NCBI RefSeq assembly: GCF_019740355.2
Contig: NZ_CP091819.1
Coordinates: 2,418,001 to 2,482,000 of the forward strand
Reading direction: 5' to 3'
Origin: Paracrocinitomix mangrovi
GTDB lineage: Bacteria > Bacteroidota > Bacteroidia > Flavobacteriales_D > Crocinitomicaceae
Length of the DNA: 64,000 nt
Below are positions 51,685 through 63,560 of this stretch, in pieces; the first letter of the stretch is position 1, and each line of letters opens with the position of its first letter. Under the pieces are notes generated by a model. It did no database searches and had not been told where the DNA came from. It saw only the letters and a program-made list of their open reading frames with translations. Both the position numbers and the translations under genes were made by a program.

Positions 51685-51959
51685 ATTTAACTATTACAAA
51701 CTATCCCTCACTCCTTTTGGTTCCTTATCTCTTAAAATAATTCATACCTTAGTCATTCCAAAACTTATTAAATGAAAAGGTGGTATTTCAATTCTATCTG
51801 TATTATTCATTTATCATTTTATGATAATTACTTGAATCAAAACTCAAATTTTGCTTCAAATTCTACAGTGCAAATTAATAATGGCTTAAAATCACATAGA
51901 TCTAATTCTAGAACTCTTGCCATTTCATTTATAAGAATCATAATAATAAGTGATAGCTT

Positions 51960-52463
51960 ATGAAAATCCCAAGCTTAAAATTTAGTTTGTTTCTCTTTGT
52001 TATTCTAGTAATTCCTTATGCCATCAAACTGAAATTCAAAGAGCCATATCCGGCAGTTATTTTACCTAGCGGTCATTCTCAAATTGATGTAGATAATTCA
52101 ATCACAAGAAGTCAAGAATATCATGTTTTCGTATACAGCCAGGGAGCAGAAAAAGAAGTAACAGTATCTGACCTTTTCCCAACAATTCCAAAACACATAG
52201 CTTTCTATGTTGTCAAAGACAATCTTGGATTTCCCACAACAGAATTAAAAGAATCAGAACGCAATTCATTTAAAAATTATATCATACCGGGGAGACTCAA
52301 CAAGCATTTAAAACAGGATGAACTGAAAGAATATTACACAGAAAGTCTTGGGTATGCTATTGATTCAATTAAAACTACCAGAACGGAATATGTGAGAGAC
52401 TACATGCTAGAAAACCCAATTTTAGAAACAAACCTGATTGATTCATCAATTGTAATATTCTAA
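51960..52463 (+). CDS. Membrane-anchored protein, unknown function
   Basis: A 167-residue protein with one N-terminal membrane helix (FSLFLFVILVIPYAIKL) and an extracytoplasmic remainder (YPAVILPSGHSQI...). It is followed after 3 bp by an HTTM-like gene, then by a barrel protein, so the three likely form an operon. The pairing with an HTTM-like protein is typical of small Bacteroidota operons of unknown role. Confidence 0.65.
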   Translation: MKIPSLKFSLFLFVILVIPYAIKLKFKEPYPAVILPSGHSQIDVDNSITRSQEYHVFVYSQGAEKEVTVSDLFPTIPKHIAFYVVKDNLGFPTTELKESERNSFKNYIIPGRLNKHLKQDELKEYYTESLGYAIDSIKTTRTEYVRDYMLENPILETNLIDSSIVIF

Positions 52464-52466
52464 AGG

Positions 52467-53534
52467 ATGAAAAATTTATACAATAAACTTTGGACAAACA
52501 TCATCAACAATACGTCCAACGACCCAATTGCAATTCACAATTACAGATACATATTTATCTTCATATTTGTGTTCTATTTCATCCCTACAGACACTCTGTG
52601 GATTACTGACGCACCGGATGCCTTATATAACCCACCAAAGCTATCAATTGGTTCATTTTTCAGTGGTTTTCCTTCCTACACAGTTTTATTCATCATCAAT
52701 GTTTTAATCGTTGTGGGATTGTTCATGATAAGCTTGAACAAGTACAGTAATATTGCAGGTATAATTACTTTTCTATTAATAATAATAAACCTGAACTTTA
52801 AGTACAGTTTAGGAAAAATAGATCACGACATATTATTATACCTCACCTTACTTTGTTTCTCCCTTTGCAACTGGCGTTTTGATGTCTCCAAGGAAAATAA
52901 AATATTACCTATCCCACCTGAAACACTATTAGCCATTTTCATTGCATTTGGAATGTTTACAGCAGGTATTCAAAAAGCAACAAATTGGATAGATTTTGAT
53001 ATGCAAAAAAGTGGTTTCCTGGCTTGGTTTAACTCAGGCTATTACAATCAAAACAGAACACTTTTTCTTGCTTCCATGATTCCAAAACTCCCAATGGTAG
53101 TAATTGAATTAATGGATTATTTTACGGTAATTTTTGAATTGGCTCCTTTTCCTATTCTATTGTTTGGATCTAAAAAATTATGGAAAATGTGGCTTATCAC
53201 TGCCTGCCTTTTCCATATTGGCGTAATTCTGTTTCTTAACATTACATTCGTTCCACACATACTCGTTTACTTACCATTTTTAATTCCGGCTAAATTCTTT
53301 ACAAATTTTGGCAAAATTGGAAAAAGCGTTTTTATCAGTGCTATAGGTATTTGCGGAATTATCCAAATATATCTAATGACGAATAGTACTACCATCATGC
53401 GAGAAATAATTGGATCTAGAAGTATATTATTGATTGTTTCTTTGGTTCTATTATCTTCAGTAGTTGTAATTGGCATATATAGTATGTATTTGGATTCAAA
53501 AAAACCTGTACTTGAAACCAATCCAACTTCTTAA
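52467..53534 (+). CDS. HTTM-like multi-pass membrane protein
   Basis: A 355-residue inner-membrane protein with about nine hydrophobic segments. It resembles HTTM/DoxX-like proteins: IFIFIFVFYFIPTDTLW at the start, GIQKATNWIDFDMQKSG and a His-containing span (ACLFHIGVILFLNITFVPH). HTTM proteins are related to vitamin K gamma-carboxylase, but no catalytic residues can be assigned here. Overlaps the barrel gene by 1 bp and follows 51960 by 3 bp: an operon. Confidence 0.65.
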   Translation: MKNLYNKLWTNIINNTSNDPIAIHNYRYIFIFIFVFYFIPTDTLWITDAPDALYNPPKLSIGSFFSGFPSYTVLFIINVLIVVGLFMISLNKYSNIAGIITFLLIIINLNFKYSLGKIDHDILLYLTLLCFSLCNWRFDVSKENKILPIPPETLLAIFIAFGMFTAGIQKATNWIDFDMQKSGFLAWFNSGYYNQNRTLFLASMIPKLPMVVIELMDYFTVIFELAPFPILLFGSKKLWKMWLITACLFHIGVILFLNITFVPHILVYLPFLIPAKFFTNFGKIGKSVFISAIGICGIIQIYLMTNSTTIMREIIGSRSILLIVSLVLLSSVVVIGIYSMYLDSKKPVLETNPTS

Positions 53535-54142
53535 TGAAACAATTAGCATCTATTTTTTTAGTTTTTTTACTAAGTATTTCAAGCAAATCTTTGTATTCGC
53601 AAGATTATAGACACAGTATAGGTATTGGATATGCTTCAGCTTATCAATCTTTCTCAACCAGCACCGTTTCCAGTATAAATTTAACAAGTAGTATTGGCGT
53701 TAGATATATGGCAGCTTTGAAATGGGATATAAATGAAAAGGTAGATTTTGTTTCAAGTATTGATCCATTCATTTTTGCCTATCCATCAGTTTTTTCAAGT
53801 AATAATGCAATTTCGGGTTCAATTGACATTCCTTTAGACTTAAAATTCTACTTTGGAGGAATAGATAGAACTGCCTTCTTTCTGGGTGCCGGATTCAATT
53901 ACTTTTGGCTGAATTGGACAAGCAGTATTAAAACCGGTATCAGTTCATACGGACCACAAATTTGTTTAGGATTCAATAAAAAAATGCAGCATTTAGGTGT
54001 TGGCGCCAGAGCATCATACACACTAGGATTAACTCAACAAACCAGCAATTTAACCAACGTATCCGAACGCAATAATTTCTTTAGTATTGGTGTATTTATG
54101 TTACTTCCTTCTCCAGGTGAATTAAAGGAGAGAAATAATTAA
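53534..54142 (+). CDS. Outer-membrane beta-barrel-like protein
   Basis: The 202-residue product has a signal peptide (LVFLLSISSKSLYSQ) followed by alternating strands (HSIGIGYASAYQSF, SSIGVRYMAALKWDI, FFLGAGFNYFWLNW, LGVGARASYTLGL) as in the OmpW/OmpA-like small barrels. Last gene of the 51960-54142 operon. Confidence 0.65.
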   Translation: MKQLASIFLVFLLSISSKSLYSQDYRHSIGIGYASAYQSFSTSTVSSINLTSSIGVRYMAALKWDINEKVDFVSSIDPFIFAYPSVFSSNNAISGSIDIPLDLKFYFGGIDRTAFFLGAGFNYFWLNWTSSIKTGISSYGPQICLGFNKKMQHLGVGARASYTLGLTQQTSNLTNVSERNNFFSIGVFMLLPSPGELKERNN

Positions 54143-54153
54143 AAGACCAAAAA

Positions 54154-54573
54154 ATGATCCGCTTTAATCTACTTATTGGGCTATTTATCTTATCCTATCA
54201 AGCCCTTAGTCAGGATACCTCAGATGTTTACCGACTAAAAAATTTGGAATACATGAAATTAGCAAACCGGGTAAATTGCGATAGTACTACCGGTTCAAAT
54301 ATTGAACATAGAATCTGTCTAAATTTAGAATTTCAAGAAAAAGATGCTGTACTAAATGAAGTATACACCAACTTTATCAATACTTGCGAATCTGAAGAGC
54401 AAAAAACCATTTACCAATCTTATCATGATAATTGGATTATTTATAGAAGAAAAGCCAGCGAAATTGAATCAGAAGGACTTGAGAGCAATATGCTTGGTAT
54501 ATACTACCTTAGCACCATGATCAAACTCACAGAATTAAGAACCGAAGAATTAATATTTTTACAAGAATACTAA
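54154..54573 (+). CDS. LprI-like (DUF1311) secreted protein
   Basis: The 139-residue protein has a signal peptide (LIGLFILSYQALSQ) and a DUF1311/LprI-like domain: VNCDSTTGSNIEHRICLN, AVLNEVYTNFINTC, WIIYRRKASEIE. Proteins of this family include periplasmic lysozyme inhibitors, a function not established here. It lies 11 bp after the barrel gene. Confidence 0.7.
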   Translation: MIRFNLLIGLFILSYQALSQDTSDVYRLKNLEYMKLANRVNCDSTTGSNIEHRICLNLEFQEKDAVLNEVYTNFINTCESEEQKTIYQSYHDNWIIYRRKASEIESEGLESNMLGIYYLSTMIKLTELRTEELIFLQEY

Positions 54574-54583
54574 TACGTTGAAT

Positions 54584-55072
54584 ATGTTTCCAACCCAATC
54601 TGAAGCCAGCATTAAAAAAGGAACCTGGTTTGTTATCCACGATAATTCAAATACCATACATGTTTGGGGTTCCAACACCAACGGTAAAGAAAAGGTATAT
54701 CTCAATGAAAAACTGGTTTCTGAAAAAAGAAATTTGGGTAAAAAAAGTGAACATTCATTTGAAGACGATCAAGGAAACAATTATCATGTGCTTATCTATA
54801 CTGATAGTTATACAAGAGGTAGCTTAGTTTGTGAAGTGAGTAAAAATGAAGAGTTAATCAAAAGTTTTAAAACAAAGTTTGCAATAGGAAAGTTGTTTAA
54901 ATCTAAGGCCTTTTATTCACTCATTATTATATCGGCCTTATTTGGTGTAATAATGGGGATTTTTGAATTACCATCTTACGCACTTTTCATATTCATGGCA
55001 TGCATATTTCCTCTGTATATTAAAATGAGATCACCCGGAGATATTTCCATTATTGAAGATCCAGAAAACTAA
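54584..55072 (+). CDS. Membrane protein of unknown function
   Basis: A 162-residue protein with a beta-rich N-terminal half (WFVIHDNSNTIHVWGSNTNG, NNYHVLIYTDSYTRGSL) and two membrane spans (AFYSLIIISALFGVIMGIF and YALFIFMACIFPLYIKM). The start ATG 54584 follows a TTG at 54578. Its stop overlaps the convergent glycosyltransferase gene by 4 bp. Confidence 0.55.
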   Translation: MFPTQSEASIKKGTWFVIHDNSNTIHVWGSNTNGKEKVYLNEKLVSEKRNLGKKSEHSFEDDQGNNYHVLIYTDSYTRGSLVCEVSKNEELIKSFKTKFAIGKLFKSKAFYSLIIISALFGVIMGIFELPSYALFIFMACIFPLYIKMRSPGDISIIEDPEN

Positions 55073-56232
55073 GGTTCATTTCCTAGCATAAAGTCTACCA
55101 GGGATCTGGTGTCCCCTCTTTTACTGTAATAGTCATTATTTGGCTGGCTGCTAAATATCATCATCACCGCAATTCCAACCATCAAACCAATTTTTACCCA
55201 ACGATTTGTAGCTATGTAATTCACTGCAATTCCAATTGTCAAATAATAAGCAATGGAAATAAAAATTATGTAGCGTGCTATAAATACCGGTGTTATATAT
55301 GATAAAGCAAACAGCATGAGGTAAGGAACTATGAACCAAAAAATCACCATCTTAGTGTAAACATTTGGTTTTCTATCTTCTTGATTATCTGTGCTTTTAG
55401 ATTTCTTAATAAAATAAATACTTAAACCCAAAACCAATAGAAACAAGAACATAACAGTATTGAAAGGAGCGTTTGAAAACTTCCACAACATTCCATACAA
55501 ATTGATAGGACTAGGGTCTGGAGCGGCAAAAGTTTCTTTTTCATAACTATCTACAAACCTAAATGCCATAATTCCAATATATGGCAGATAAGCCAGAATG
55601 GTAATGATCACATTCAATACATACTTTTTAAAAATCTTTTCTCTAACATCCTTAAAAAATAGTACCGACACTCCTTGAATAAACAAAATTACAAAGGCCA
55701 AAAAGTGCCCATAAATATTAATAACATTAGCTAAAGCCAATATCACAAAATGCTTTTTGCTCGCAGGATTCCTAATTAAATGGAAAAAGGAATACATAGA
55801 CAAGGTAGATAAGAAAGTGAAAAGTGAATACACCCTTATATTGTGAGCATGATGAATATGTAGCGTAGAAAACGTAAAAATTGTACAGGCGATAATAGCT
55901 GTTTGAATATTAAAAAAGTCCTTGCCAATTTTATACAACACCAATACTGTTAAACAGCTAAAAATTGTGGGCAAGGCGCGCATTGCTTCAACTGAGTCGC
56001 CAAATACATTTACCCAATAATGCAAGATAATTTCAAAAAGAGGGGGATTATTACCTCTACTCATGGCCTCCACTATATAACTTACATCCTTATGTGCACA
56101 AAAAATGCTGAAAGGCTCGTCATGGCCTATCTCCATCACATTTAAAAATGCAATTTTAATGATGATGTTAAGGAGCAAGAATCCCGACATCCACAACAGA
56201 TCAATCTTATTCTTTACAATGAAGCTCTTCAT
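55069..56232 (-). CDS. GT39/ArnT-like membrane glycosyltransferase
   Basis: A 387-residue polytopic protein with the GT-C hallmarks: an acidic pair in the first luminal loop (GHDEPFSIF, as in the DE motif of family 39) and RGNNPPLFEIILHYW, the analogue of the PPL motif seen in PMT_2/ArnT enzymes. These transfer sugars from polyprenyl-phosphate donors to lipids or proteins. About nine spans. No neighbouring glycan genes, so the acceptor is unknown. Confidence 0.8.
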   Translation of the reverse strand: MKSFIVKNKIDLLWMSGFLLLNIIIKIAFLNVMEIGHDEPFSIFCAHKDVSYIVEAMSRGNNPPLFEIILHYWVNVFGDSVEAMRALPTIFSCLTVLVLYKIGKDFFNIQTAIIACTIFTFSTLHIHHAHNIRVYSLFTFLSTLSMYSFFHLIRNPASKKHFVILALANVINIYGHFLAFVILFIQGVSVLFFKDVREKIFKKYVLNVIITILAYLPYIGIMAFRFVDSYEKETFAAPDPSPINLYGMLWKFSNAPFNTVMFLFLLVLGLSIYFIKKSKSTDNQEDRKPNVYTKMVIFWFIVPYLMLFALSYITPVFIARYIIFISIAYYLTIGIAVNYIATNRWVKIGLMVGIAVMMIFSSQPNNDYYSKRGDTRSLVDFMLGNEP

Positions 56233-56342
56233 GTATGACGCAAAAGTATCTATTAAAATGATTTTCAGCTAAAACACCTAAAATTTAAGTCATTTAAATC
56301 CCTATATTTATTGGTCCCGCTAAAAACGATTAATAACAGTAA

Positions 56343-58523
<2,181 letters not shown>

Positions 58524-58539
58524 TCAGCACTTAATAATA

Positions 58540-58962
58540 TCAAAAGTATAGGGGCATCCAATCAAAGGGTGCCCTTATTGTTGGTATAAACCACATTAAA
58601 TTGATGAAAATAATGAGCGCAACTGTTCTGATACCAACGTCCAATTTAAAATCCTTTTGATCTACTCTATTCTTTTTATCGGTTAAACTGTATATAACGA
58701 AAGGCAACAACAGCAACAATGCCGAATAGATATAAGCATAAGATCCGCCATTAAATTCCACAATATTTACAATGTAAACAGCAAAAAATCCCCAAACATA
58801 GATTTCAAACCAGGTAAGAAAAATGCCTAAAACAGGTACACTTTTCTTGAAAATATTAGTGTTTTTTTGACTTCTCTTTACCAAATAAATGGCCTTAGCA
58901 AATCTCAATAAAAGGACTAATACAAAGTTTATTGATACGGCAATTGATATACTAACAATCAT
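58540..58962 (-). CDS. Multi-pass membrane protein, unknown function
   Basis: A 140-residue protein with four hydrophobic segments (ISIAVSINFVLVLLLRF, LGIFLTWFEIYVWGFFAVY, ALLLLLPFVIYSL, TVALIIFINLMWFIP). No family recognised. It lies tail to tail with katG. Confidence 0.55.
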   Translation of the reverse strand: MIVSISIAVSINFVLVLLLRFAKAIYLVKRSQKNTNIFKKSVPVLGIFLTWFEIYVWGFFAVYIVNIVEFNGGSYAYIYSALLLLLPFVIYSLTDKKNRVDQKDFKLDVGIRTVALIIFINLMWFIPTIRAPFDWMPLYF

Positions 58963-59072
58963 AATTTCTATTAATAGATCAAATATAACTAATGAATTCG
59001 TTTTCTAAATTATCTTCATTCTATTAATGATGTTTATTAATCAACTACATTAGCAAATCTAAGGCAAAGGCA

Positions 59073-59819
59073 TTGTTCGGTTTAAGAGATATCAGCTATA
59101 TATTTATACTTTTAGCAACCTTTGCTGAAATAGTAGGAACCATTGGAGGGTTTGGTTCTTCAGTATTCTTTGTCCCTATAGCTAATTTTTACTTTGATTT
59201 TCATTCAGTTTTAGGATTAACCGCTATCTATCATTTATCAAGCAATCTTAGTAAAATTGCATTATTCAACAAAGGCCTGGATAAAAAATTGCTATTAAAC
59301 ATTGGTGTTCCTTCAGTTGCATTTGTAATAATTGGAGGCTACCTGTCTAATTATGTTGAAACAAAATATCTTGAAGTAATATTGGGTGTATTTTTAGTAG
59401 CCCTCAGCCTATTGTTTTTAATAAGAAAAAACCTGTTTATCAATCCAAATCGTAAAAATGCAATTACCGGAGGAGTATTATCGGGTCTTTCTGCCGGAAT
59501 GCTAGGCACAGGTGGAGCAATTAGAGGACTTACCATGGCAGCATTTAATTTGGAGAAAAGTGCATTCATTGCCACCTCAGCGGTCATTGATTTTATGATT
59601 GACTTTTCAAGAACCTTTGTCTATTATCATAATGGTTACATCCATAAACATGATTTGATGTATCTACCATTTTTAATAGTGATAGGATTTGTAGGAACCT
59701 ACATAGGCAAAAGAATTTTAAAGCATATCCCACAAGAAAAATTCAAACTCATATCCCTAAGTTTGATTCTGCTAATAGGCTTGATCACTATTTCAAATAT
59801 TATCTATCGTCTGTTTTAA
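59073..59819 (+). CDS. TauE/SafE-family sulfite/sulfonate exporter-like permease
   Basis: A 248-residue inner-membrane protein with about eight spans and the family signature of Gly-rich half repeats: GTIGGFGSSVFFVPI near the start and SGLSAGMLGTGGAIRGL in the second half. TauE/SafE proteins move organosulfur compounds or sulfite across the membrane; the substrate is not evident. The start is TTG 59073 because no ATG is available upstream. Confidence 0.8.
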   Translation: MFGLRDISYIFILLATFAEIVGTIGGFGSSVFFVPIANFYFDFHSVLGLTAIYHLSSNLSKIALFNKGLDKKLLLNIGVPSVAFVIIGGYLSNYVETKYLEVILGVFLVALSLLFLIRKNLFINPNRKNAITGGVLSGLSAGMLGTGGAIRGLTMAAFNLEKSAFIATSAVIDFMIDFSRTFVYYHNGYIHKHDLMYLPFLIVIGFVGTYIGKRILKHIPQEKFKLISLSLILLIGLITISNIIYRLF

Positions 59820-59903
59820 TCAATTATAGGAATCCAATAGTATTTTGGATATGATTAGTGTTAGGGATGATAAATGAATACTTTAAATAAAAACCCTCAT
59901 CTT

Positions 59904-60524
59904 ATGAGAAAAGTATTCAAAATTGGTGTATCCACCGCAATCATATTCCTTGTTACGACTTGTTCAAAGGAAGAGTCATTTGAAAACAACATTGACAATC
60001 TGAATACTAGTGATCCAATAAAAATAATTGACTCGCCTAACGCTCGATTTGATTTTGATTATTATGACATTATAAGAGATGATTCCGTTCAGGTTTCATT
60101 ACGTACTAATTTTTTAGGCGATAATAAACATGAGTTAATTGCTGATATCCAAATGTTTGGAGGGGGATACATGCTCTCAGCAAATGAAAAAGAATATCCT
60201 TATGGCGCTACCTATTTTAAATTGGATAAAAATAGCTACATCCAATTTCAGGGTGATGTTAAAGAAAATCCAACTGCTGTTTTAAAATATGAAGATGGAA
60301 TTGAACCTTATAAGATTCAGAAAGAACATGTGGTTCTAACTCAGTTTTTTAAAATTCAAGACAATACTGATTTTATAGTATCGGGTGAATTATTTTTTGT
60401 GTATGAACCCATGTGTTCACCAAATAATATTTATTTTGATCTAATTCAAAAAAATGGTCAATTACAATTGAATGAAACAAAAAAAGTGCTTCCAAGAAAA
60501 GAGACCCCTTATAAGGAACTTTAG
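59904..60524 (+). CDS. Putative lipoprotein, unknown function
   Basis: From ATG 59904 the product has 206 residues with a lipobox TTC at Cys18 (FLVTTCSKEE). The mature domain is beta rich (VQVSLRTNFLGDN, IQMFGGGYML). The longer frame from 59874 adds a basic stretch before the signal. The next gene begins inside its 3' end (52-base overlap). Confidence 0.55.
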   Translation: MRKVFKIGVSTAIIFLVTTCSKEESFENNIDNLNTSDPIKIIDSPNARFDFDYYDIIRDDSVQVSLRTNFLGDNKHELIADIQMFGGGYMLSANEKEYPYGATYFKLDKNSYIQFQGDVKENPTAVLKYEDGIEPYKIQKEHVVLTQFFKIQDNTDFIVSGELFFVYEPMCSPNNIYFDLIQKNGQLQLNETKKVLPRKETPYKEL

Positions 60525-61017
60525 TATTTTGATTTCTTTCTTATTTCTAGCTTGTGGACAACAAGAATCTGAAGAAACTTCAAATGTCCATGATTCAATT
60601 ATTACAGAATCAACTGATACACTTTTTACCAATAAGATATCTTCTGAAATTGATTGGGATGTCGCTTTATCATTTATTAATGATTACAGGGATATGGAAG
60701 ATGTTTTACATGCCGAAGAAGAAAGATTAAACTGGGTTGATAATGACACTAGAACCTCAACAAACTTTAAACTTATTCACCGAAAAATGTATGAAGATGC
60801 CCGTAAAGCTGATGAATTAATGGGTTTGGATTATGTAGCAATTTTCAATGCTCAGGATTACCCCGATCAAGGTTTTGAAATAGCAGAAACTAATGAACAA
60901 GACAGTATTCTTATTGTAAGAGGAATAGATTGGACTACTTTTGAGGTACAGCTTAAACTGATATATGAAGAAGGGAGCTGGAAAGTTGATGGAGCCGGAG
61001 ATGTAAACATGCAATAA
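60472..61017 (+). CDS. Putative lipoprotein, unknown function, overlapping the previous gene
   Basis: A 181-residue product with a Lys/Arg-rich start, a hydrophobic segment and lipobox LACG (Cys28). The mature part is acidic with Trp residues (EIDWDVALSFINDYRDMEDV). Its start overlaps the previous gene by 52 bases; an internal TTG at 60529 leaves too short a signal. Coupled translation with the preceding lipoprotein is likely. Confidence 0.55.
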   Translation: MKQKKCFQEKRPLIRNFSILISFLFLACGQQESEETSNVHDSIITESTDTLFTNKISSEIDWDVALSFINDYRDMEDVLHAEEERLNWVDNDTRTSTNFKLIHRKMYEDARKADELMGLDYVAIFNAQDYPDQGFEIAETNEQDSILIVRGIDWTTFEVQLKLIYEEGSWKVDGAGDVNMQ

Positions 61018-61025
61018 TTTAATGA

Positions 61026-61661
61026 ATGAAAAATTTGCCAAATCCAAAAGTTGATGACTTTTTAGCAGAAGGCTGCGGAAGATGTAGCTTATATGGGACA
61101 CCGGAGTGTAAGGTTCATACCTGGCCGGAGGAATTGAGAAAATTAAGATCTATTGCATTAGCATCCGGACTAGATGAAGAAGTTAAATGGGGATTTCCAA
61201 CCTATACTTTAAAAGGCAAAAACATCTTTAATATTGGAGCATTTAAGCATTTTTGTTCCTTAAATTTTTTCAAAGGATCACTATTAAAAGATGAAGCCAA
61301 AATATTGGATAAAGCCGGTGAAAATTCAAATGTAAGCCGACTAGCCAAATTCACTTCCTTAAAAGAAATTGAAGCAGTAGAAGAAATTTTACATGCTTAC
61401 ATTGATGAAGCCATTGAAAATGAAAAGGCTGGTAAAAAAGTAGAATCTAAGTCCGTAAGTGAATACGAGGTACCTAAAGAATTTGAAGAGATTTTAAGTA
61501 AAAGAGCAGATGTAAAAACAGCTTTTAACGCACTTACACCAGGTAGACAAAAAGGCTATTTACTCTATTTTTCAGCACCAAAACAATCTAAAACCATTAT
61601 CAGTAGAATAGAAAAATACATCCCAAAAATATTAGATGGAAAAGGATTTCATGATAGATAA
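61026..61661 (+). CDS. DUF1801/YdeI-like protein
   Basis: The 211-residue protein has an N-terminal DUF1801-like domain (WPEELRKLRSIALASGLDEEVKWGFPTYTLKGKNIFNIG, cited from the region at residues 33-75) and a C-terminal YdeI-type tail (VPKEFEEILSKRADVKTAFNALTPGRQKGYLLYFS, as the ALTPGRQKGYL motif). Proteins of this family are small soluble proteins of uncertain function. A Cys cluster near the N-terminus (EGCGRCSLYGTPEC) may bind a metal. Confidence 0.75.
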   Translation: MKNLPNPKVDDFLAEGCGRCSLYGTPECKVHTWPEELRKLRSIALASGLDEEVKWGFPTYTLKGKNIFNIGAFKHFCSLNFFKGSLLKDEAKILDKAGENSNVSRLAKFTSLKEIEAVEEILHAYIDEAIENEKAGKKVESKSVSEYEVPKEFEEILSKRADVKTAFNALTPGRQKGYLLYFSAPKQSKTIISRIEKYIPKILDGKGFHDR

Positions 61662-61739
61662 GTCAATTTTATACTAATATTTTAGTTAGTAAATCAATTA
61701 GTTTAATTGCTACATTAGAAGTCACAAAATAATAGTCAA

Positions 61740-62546
61740 ATGAAAGCAGAGGGTAAAGTAATAGTAGTCACCGGTGGTGGAAGTGGAATTGGAAGAAATT
61801 TAGTTTATAATTTAATAAACAAAGGAGCTATTATTGCTGCTGCTGATATTCATCAAGAAGGACTGGATGAAACCAAGGCCAATATTAAACCGGAATTGCA
61901 AAAAAACCTTTCATTACACATTGTAGATATTTCGGACAGAAGCAGTGTAGAAGCATTTCCTGAACAAGTAATAGCAGCTCATGGAACGGTAGATGGAATA
62001 ATCAACTGTGCCGGAATCATACAGCCGTTTATTAAAGTATCAGACTTGACATACGAGCAAATTGAAAGGGTAATGAACATCAATTTCTACGGAACAGTTT
62101 ATATGACCAAGTCTTTTCTTCCGCATTTGTTAAAAAGACCAACGGCACATATTGTAAATATTGTCAGTATGGGCGGATTTTTACCTGTTCCAGGACAAAG
62201 TATCTATGGAGCCTCCAAAGCGGCTGTAAAATTGATGACAGAAGGGATGCATTCAGAGCTAATGGATACAAATGTTAATGTCACAGCCATTTTTCCGGGA
62301 GGTGTTGACACCAACATCATGGCCAATTCAGGTTTGAAAATTGACAATGATAAAAACGAAAGCAACAAAGAGCAAATGAAACCTTTACCGGCAGATGAAG
62401 CAGCTCGTCAAATAGTTGCTGCAATGGAAAAAAACAAAGTAAGAGCCTACGTAGGTAAAGATTCAAAAATGATGAATTTCTTATATCGTTTCAGCCCAGG
62501 AATGGCCTCTAAAATGATTTACAAAAAATTAGCCGATCGACTGTGA
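61740..62546 (+). CDS. SDR-family oxidoreductase
   Basis: A 268-residue classical short-chain dehydrogenase with the cofactor loop TGGGSGIGRN (residues 11-20), the structural NCAG motif, catalytic Ser in NIVSMGG and the Tyr-x-x-x-Lys pair in YGASKAA. It uses NAD(P)(H); the substrate is unknown. It overlaps the next gene by 4 bp. Confidence 0.88.
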   Translation: MKAEGKVIVVTGGGSGIGRNLVYNLINKGAIIAAADIHQEGLDETKANIKPELQKNLSLHIVDISDRSSVEAFPEQVIAAHGTVDGIINCAGIIQPFIKVSDLTYEQIERVMNINFYGTVYMTKSFLPHLLKRPTAHIVNIVSMGGFLPVPGQSIYGASKAAVKLMTEGMHSELMDTNVNVTAIFPGGVDTNIMANSGLKIDNDKNESNKEQMKPLPADEAARQIVAAMEKNKVRAYVGKDSKMMNFLYRFSPGMASKMIYKKLADRL

Positions 62547-62986
62547 AATTCGACTTTGATGGCATAACAGTTATACACGGTATTTTTTATTTGGTACTGC
62601 TAATCATTGTTTCGGCATTTGCAGATAAGTACCACAAACAGCTAAAAAAAATAAATCTCTTAAACAAAGCATCAGAAAGAGAAGGAGCCAAAAAAGATAA
62701 GATCAATTTGGAAGTAACATCAATTAGGCAATCTATTCATAGCTTAAGAAAGACAAGTCTAAAACAATTGGGAATAGTAGCTTTTGTTTTCTTTTTGTTC
62801 TGCCTCTTGAATTATAAAGGGAGTCGCAACTATCAGGACAGTCAACAAATTTTAAACTTGTTTAGCGCACCAGGAGGATTTATAGTTTCAGCACTTATTT
62901 TACAAGCTGTTTACTTTCTAAAAGGCAAAGGTGGAGGTATTCCTAGCAATCACATTATGGACAGATTTCCTACAGATAGATATTAA
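62543..62986 (+). CDS. Membrane protein with coiled coil, unknown function
   Basis: A 147-residue protein with three hydrophobic segments (GIFYLVLLIIVSAFA, LGIVAFVFFLFCLL, GFIVSALILQAVYFL) and a Lys/Glu-rich stretch between the first two. It starts at GTG 62543 inside the stop of the SDR gene, so the two are translationally coupled. Confidence 0.6.
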   Translation: MKFDFDGITVIHGIFYLVLLIIVSAFADKYHKQLKKINLLNKASEREGAKKDKINLEVTSIRQSIHSLRKTSLKQLGIVAFVFFLFCLLNYKGSRNYQDSQQILNLFSAPGGFIVSALILQAVYFLKGKGGGIPSNHIMDRFPTDRY

Positions 62987-62989
62987 AGG

Positions 62990-63430
62990 TTATTTCTTTT
63001 CGTAAGAAAAAGCTTCACCTTCTTCAAGATCTATAAATACATTATAAAGCTTTTCAGGAGGCGTTGTCAATTTTCGTTTATGCAAATCCATCCACGCTCC
63101 TACAACTGCAATGTGAGCCAGCCTATCGCCATTTTGATTGTACAAATCATGATACAACACCCAACGCGATCCGTCATCTGAAATTGGGCCTCTTTTCAAA
63201 TTCACAAACACTTGATCTTCTGCTTTTATCTCTTTTAAAAAATTCACTTCTTCTTTAAAAAGAATCGGACCTATACCCATGGCTCCCATTTCTTTAATAC
63301 CAAATCCGCTTTCAGTAAGGAATCTAGTTCTTACAAAAGCTCCATAGTCATTATAAGCTGAATGTCTAACGTGTCGGTTCAAATCCAAATCTGACCATCT
63401 TACTTCTACTTCTTTTTTATATGCGCGCAT
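62990..63430 (-). CDS. Acyl-CoA thioesterase, 4HBT hot-dog fold
   Basis: The 146-residue product has the 4-hydroxybenzoyl-CoA-thioesterase signature: EVEVRWSDLDLNRHVRHSAYNDY with the Asp of WSDLD and HVRHSAY. It should hydrolyse an acyl-CoA or acyl-ACP thioester. Length is typical. Convergent with the membrane-protein gene. Confidence 0.85.
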   Translation of the reverse strand: MRAYKKEVEVRWSDLDLNRHVRHSAYNDYGAFVRTRFLTESGFGIKEMGAMGIGPILFKEEVNFLKEIKAEDQVFVNLKRGPISDDGSRWVLYHDLYNQNGDRLAHIAVVGAWMDLHKRKLTTPPEKLYNVFIDLEEGEAFSYEKK

Positions 63431-63524
63431 AATTTTAATTGTAGCTTAAAGATAGTAATTAATGCAATCTATAAGCAGATGAAATCAAATTTAAATTGGA
63501 AAGTCATAAAATTTATATAATTTT

Positions 63525-63540
63525 ATATCGTGTACGATAT
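63525..63540. promoter_or_regulatory. Operator-like palindrome before the glutathione peroxidase gene
   Basis: ATATCGT-GT-ACGATAT, arms of 7 bases, lies 20 bases upstream of the start codon and directly beside the AT-rich TATATAATTTTATAT. Such a palindrome at a peroxidase promoter is a plausible redox-regulator site (MarR/OhrR or similar). Confidence 0.5.
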
Positions 63541-63560
63541 TTATTGAACCTAAAATTAAA

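Noticed and set aside
51772-51963. Possible 63-residue protein
   Set aside because: Low-complexity composition, no family, overlaps the next start; treated as non-coding.
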